7,507 nt of DNA from Holophagaceae bacterium. Its GTDB lineage: Bacteria > Acidobacteriota > Holophagae > Holophagales > Holophagaceae. The translations under genes were made by a program, and so were the position numbers. The notes beneath the pieces are model-generated. The model was not told the origin of the DNA and made no database searches. It saw only the letters and a program-made list of their open reading frames with translations. The stretch is taken from the NCBI GenBank assembly GCA_003158505.1, contig PMJK01000146.1, positions 1 to 7,507 on the forward strand, in the 5' to 3' direction. Positions 6,129-7,507 of this stretch are shown here, piece by piece (position 1 is the first letter of the stretch; the number at the start of each line of letters is the position of its first letter).

Positions 6129-6167
6129 CATCCTCCACCGGTACTTGACACCGGTATCGGAAGGATG
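6129..6167 (-). promoter_or_regulatory. Hairpin covering the ribosome binding site of the diguanylate cyclase gene
   Basis: On the minus strand two ACCGGT palindromes (6150-6155 and 6137-6142) can pair with each other around a loop of seven bases, two of which form a G-U pair. Outside them CATCCTTCC (6167-6159) pairs with GGAGGATG (6136-6129), with one bulged T and a three-base bulge next to the inner stem. The right arm includes the whole Shine-Dalgarno GGAGGA (6131-6136) of the cyclase gene, ending three bases before its ATG. If formed in mRNA it would hide the ribosome binding site. In DNA the same elements read as two TACCGGTG repeats with a 13-base period, which could instead be an operator. 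Confidence 0.45.
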
Positions 6168-6193
6168 GCCCGCCTTCTCGATTTCTGTGCAGG

Positions 6194-6457
6194 TCAATCC
6201 TGGGCCGGCACCCGCGCCGCCAGGTCATCGAGGACGTCCAGCATCTGCAGGCACTCTTCGCAACTGGTGCTGGGGGTGCCGCAGGGGAAGCCGTCGGCCT
6301 GCATGCCCAGGCAGCGGGGCTGCTGGATGAAGCGCATCAGCTCGGCCAAAAGACCTAAGACCTTCGTACGCAAAGGACTGTCCGGGATCTCCCGGAGGGC
6401 CATGACGATCTTCCATTCCTCGGCACTGAGGGTGGTCTGGATGGCGGTATCCGTCAT
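6194..6457 (-). CDS. Small four-cysteine protein of unknown function
   Basis: I do not recognise this 87-residue acidic protein. The N-terminal half (about 11-45) is predicted helical, with SAEEWKIVMALREIPDSPLRTKVLGLLAELMRF. The C-terminal half holds Cys49, Cys59, Cys66 and Cys69 in the spacing C-x9-C-x6-C-x2-C, then a leucine-rich helix (LQMLDVLDDLAARV). The cysteine pattern could bind zinc or an iron-sulfur cluster, or form disulfides; the sequence does not decide. No signal peptide or membrane segment is seen. The start is well supported: GGAGG (6463-6467) lies five bases before the ATG. It begins 18 bases after the stop of the oxidoreductase gene, so it is probably translated from the same transcript. 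The diguanylate cyclase gene follows 66 bases downstream. Confidence 0.75.
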   Translation of the reverse strand: MTDTAIQTTLSAEEWKIVMALREIPDSPLRTKVLGLLAELMRFIQQPRCLGMQADGFPCGTPSTSCEECLQMLDVLDDLAARVPAQD

Positions 6458-6475
6458 GGCTGCCTCCGTGGTGAC

Positions 6476-7507
6476 TCAGTTGCCGAGCGCTTCCACCGAT
6501 TTGATGCCCCAGGCGAAGGCTTCTTCGTTGAGGGGGATGAGGGCGCACTTGTCCTTCAGGGCCACGCGGATGGCTGTGAGCATGGTCTCTTTCGGGAAGA
6601 TGCCGGTGGCCGCCTGCAGGGCGCCCAGGGCCACGATGTTCTTGACCACAGCCTTGCCGAGGTCGGTGGCGATGCCCGTGAAGGGCACGGGGAAGACCTT
6701 GATGCTGGGATCCAGCTCGGGGGCCTCGGAGACCACCGAACAGTCATAGATGACATAGCCGCCCTTGCGGACCGTGGGGCCGAACTTGGCTAGGCTGGGC
6801 GCGTTGAAGGCGATGAGCACCTGTGGATCCGGAGAGCCGGGGTTGAGCACCTCCTCCTTGGCCACGTGCACATCGGCGTAGGAGGTGCCGCCGCGGCTCT
6901 CGGGGCCGTAGCTGGGGATGTGCGTGGCGTCGAAGCCTTCGTTGATGGCGGACCGGGCGATGAGCATGGCCGCGGTCTGGGCGCCGTCGCCGCCGGAACC
7001 GGCCAGCTTGAGCGAGATGTCGTGCGCCGCGAGATGGGTGGGGAAACCCTGGCAGTGGCGGACGGGATGGTCAGAGGTGGCGCCGGCCAGGCTGAGGATC
7101 TTCTCGCCTTTGAAGCAGGGCGGGTTCCGCTTGAACCAGGGATCGACGGTGATGTCCTTCTTCACCCCGAGGGGGTACACGGGCTCCATGCACTCCTTGA
7201 CCCACTTCTCCGTCTCCTCGGGCGTCATCTTCAGGTGGGTGGGACATTCGGCCAGCACTTCGATGAAGGAGTACCCACGGCCCTCCACCTGGAGCTGAAC
7301 GGCCTTCTGGATGGCCTTCTTGGCCTTGATGCGCTGCTTGGCGTCGTAGAGGGCCACGCGCTCGACATATATGGGACCGTCGAGGCCAGCGATGATCTCG
7401 GCCATCTTCATGGGCTGGCCCATGTACTGGTTGCGGCCTGAGGGGCTGGTGGAGCTGGTCTGGCCCATCAGCGTGGTCGGGGCCATCTGCCCGCCGGTCA
7501 TGCCGTA
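6476..7507 (-). CDS. 2-oxoacid:ferredoxin oxidoreductase, fused beta and gamma subunits (5' end missing)
   Basis: The enzyme family oxidatively decarboxylates 2-oxoacids to acyl-CoA with ferredoxin as electron acceptor, using thiamine diphosphate. The visible 343 residues begin inside the beta (TPP-binding) subunit: YGMTGGQMAPTTLMGQ is the end of its Mg-TPP motif, followed by the family region to about residue 118 (PVYPLGVKKD). After a linker of about 45 residues with PPCFKGEKILSL, a gamma domain starts at about residue 166, with the glycine-rich GSGGDGAQTAA (170-180), SYGPESRGGTSYADVHV and a normal C-terminus. Both are in one uninterrupted frame. The ATG at 7501 is internal: codons upstream of it (Tyr-Gly) continue the motif, so the gene runs off the window. 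Substrate class (pyruvate, 2-oxoglutarate or branched-chain) cannot be assigned; the beta part resembles the Kor/Vor type. An alpha-subunit gene would be expected upstream, beyond the edge. Confidence 0.9.
   Translation of the reverse strand, partial: YGMTGGQMAPTTLMGQTSSTSPSGRNQYMGQPMKMAEIIAGLDGPIYVERVALYDAKQRIKAKKAIQKAVQLQVEGRGYSFIEVLAECPTHLKMTPEETEKWVKECMEPVYPLGVKKDITVDPWFKRNPPCFKGEKILSLAGATSDHPVRHCQGFPTHLAAHDISLKLAGSGGDGAQTAAMLIARSAINEGFDATHIPSYGPESRGGTSYADVHVAKEEVLNPGSPDPQVLIAFNAPSLAKFGPTVRKGGYVIYDCSVVSEAPELDPSIKVFPVPFTGIATDLGKAVVKNIVALGALQAATGIFPKETMLTAIRVALKDKCALIPLNEEAFAWGIKSVEALGN

Noticed and set aside
6145..6150. Perfect TTGACA -35 box on the plus strand
   Set aside because: No -10 box lies 16-18 bases downstream and no plus-strand gene follows. 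The bases fall within the loop and stem of the minus-strand hairpin.
6128..6151. GTG at 6151 as the start of the diguanylate cyclase
   Set aside because: It adds eight codons but has no ribosome binding site before it, whereas GGAGGA lies just upstream of the ATG at 6127.
7499..7501. ATG at 7501 as the true start of the oxidoreductase gene
   Set aside because: The preceding Tyr-Gly codons continue the conserved beta-subunit motif, so this Met is internal and the gene continues beyond the right edge.
1..7507. CRISPR arrays, tRNA or rRNA genes, insertion sequences and prophage genes
   Set aside because: I saw no regularly spaced repeats, no cloverleaf or rRNA-like sequence, no transposase or integrase motifs and no terminal inverted repeats. 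Genes fill nearly all of the window and no spacer exceeds about 105 bases.

Overview
The window is GC-rich, densely coding bacterial chromosome. It holds eight complete genes, one gene cut by the right edge and possibly the last codons of another at the left edge. Most genes are housekeeping: two glycolytic enzymes, a ribosome maturation factor and a tRNA pseudouridine synthase. They sit beside a diguanylate cyclase with hemerythrin modules and a fused 2-oxoacid:ferredoxin oxidoreductase subunit. Ferredoxin-linked oxoacid metabolism plus an oxygen- or redox-type sensor suggests an anaerobe or facultative anaerobe. An Acidobacteriota (Holophaga/Geothrix-like) or deltaproteobacterial-type host would fit, but this is an impression from gene content and protein style, not a measured placement.

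Left part (1-3511). A plus-strand gene encodes a protein with four zinc-ribbon modules (36-776). Its stop codon abuts, with no base between, the stop of tpiA on the minus strand (777-1511). Upstream of tpiA in the same direction lie pgk (1520-2716) and a class I SAM-dependent methyltransferase (2786-3511). The minus-strand order is therefore methyltransferase, pgk, tpiA. The pgk-tpiA gap is 8 bases and the pair is almost certainly one transcription unit making triosephosphate isomerase and phosphoglycerate kinase for lower glycolysis or gluconeogenesis.

Middle part (3512-4990). A divergent gap of about 100 bases separates the methyltransferase from rbfA-truB on the plus strand. RbfA matures the 30S subunit and TruB makes pseudouridine 55 in tRNA. 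The two genes are directly adjacent (TGA then ATG), and the truB ribosome binding site lies inside a hexanucleotide repeat that encodes the acidic-proline tail of RbfA. A strong hairpin (4918-4956) lies between truB and the convergent diguanylate cyclase gene.

Right part (4991-7507). Read on the minus strand, this part begins with the C-terminal half of a fused beta-gamma subunit of a 2-oxoacid:ferredoxin oxidoreductase, entering from the right edge. It is followed after 18 bases by a small four-cysteine protein of unknown function, then after a 66-base gap by a diguanylate cyclase. The cyclase has a half hemerythrin module, an intact GGDEF domain with an inhibitory site, and a complete hemerythrin domain. 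The 66-base gap can fold into a hairpin that would bury the ribosome binding site of the cyclase gene.

Nothing here amounts to a clear new defence, mobile or CRISPR-like system. The observations most worth following are in the redox/c-di-GMP end: the masked ribosome binding site, the half-plus-whole hemerythrin architecture, and the small cysteine protein linking it to an oxoacid oxidoreductase.
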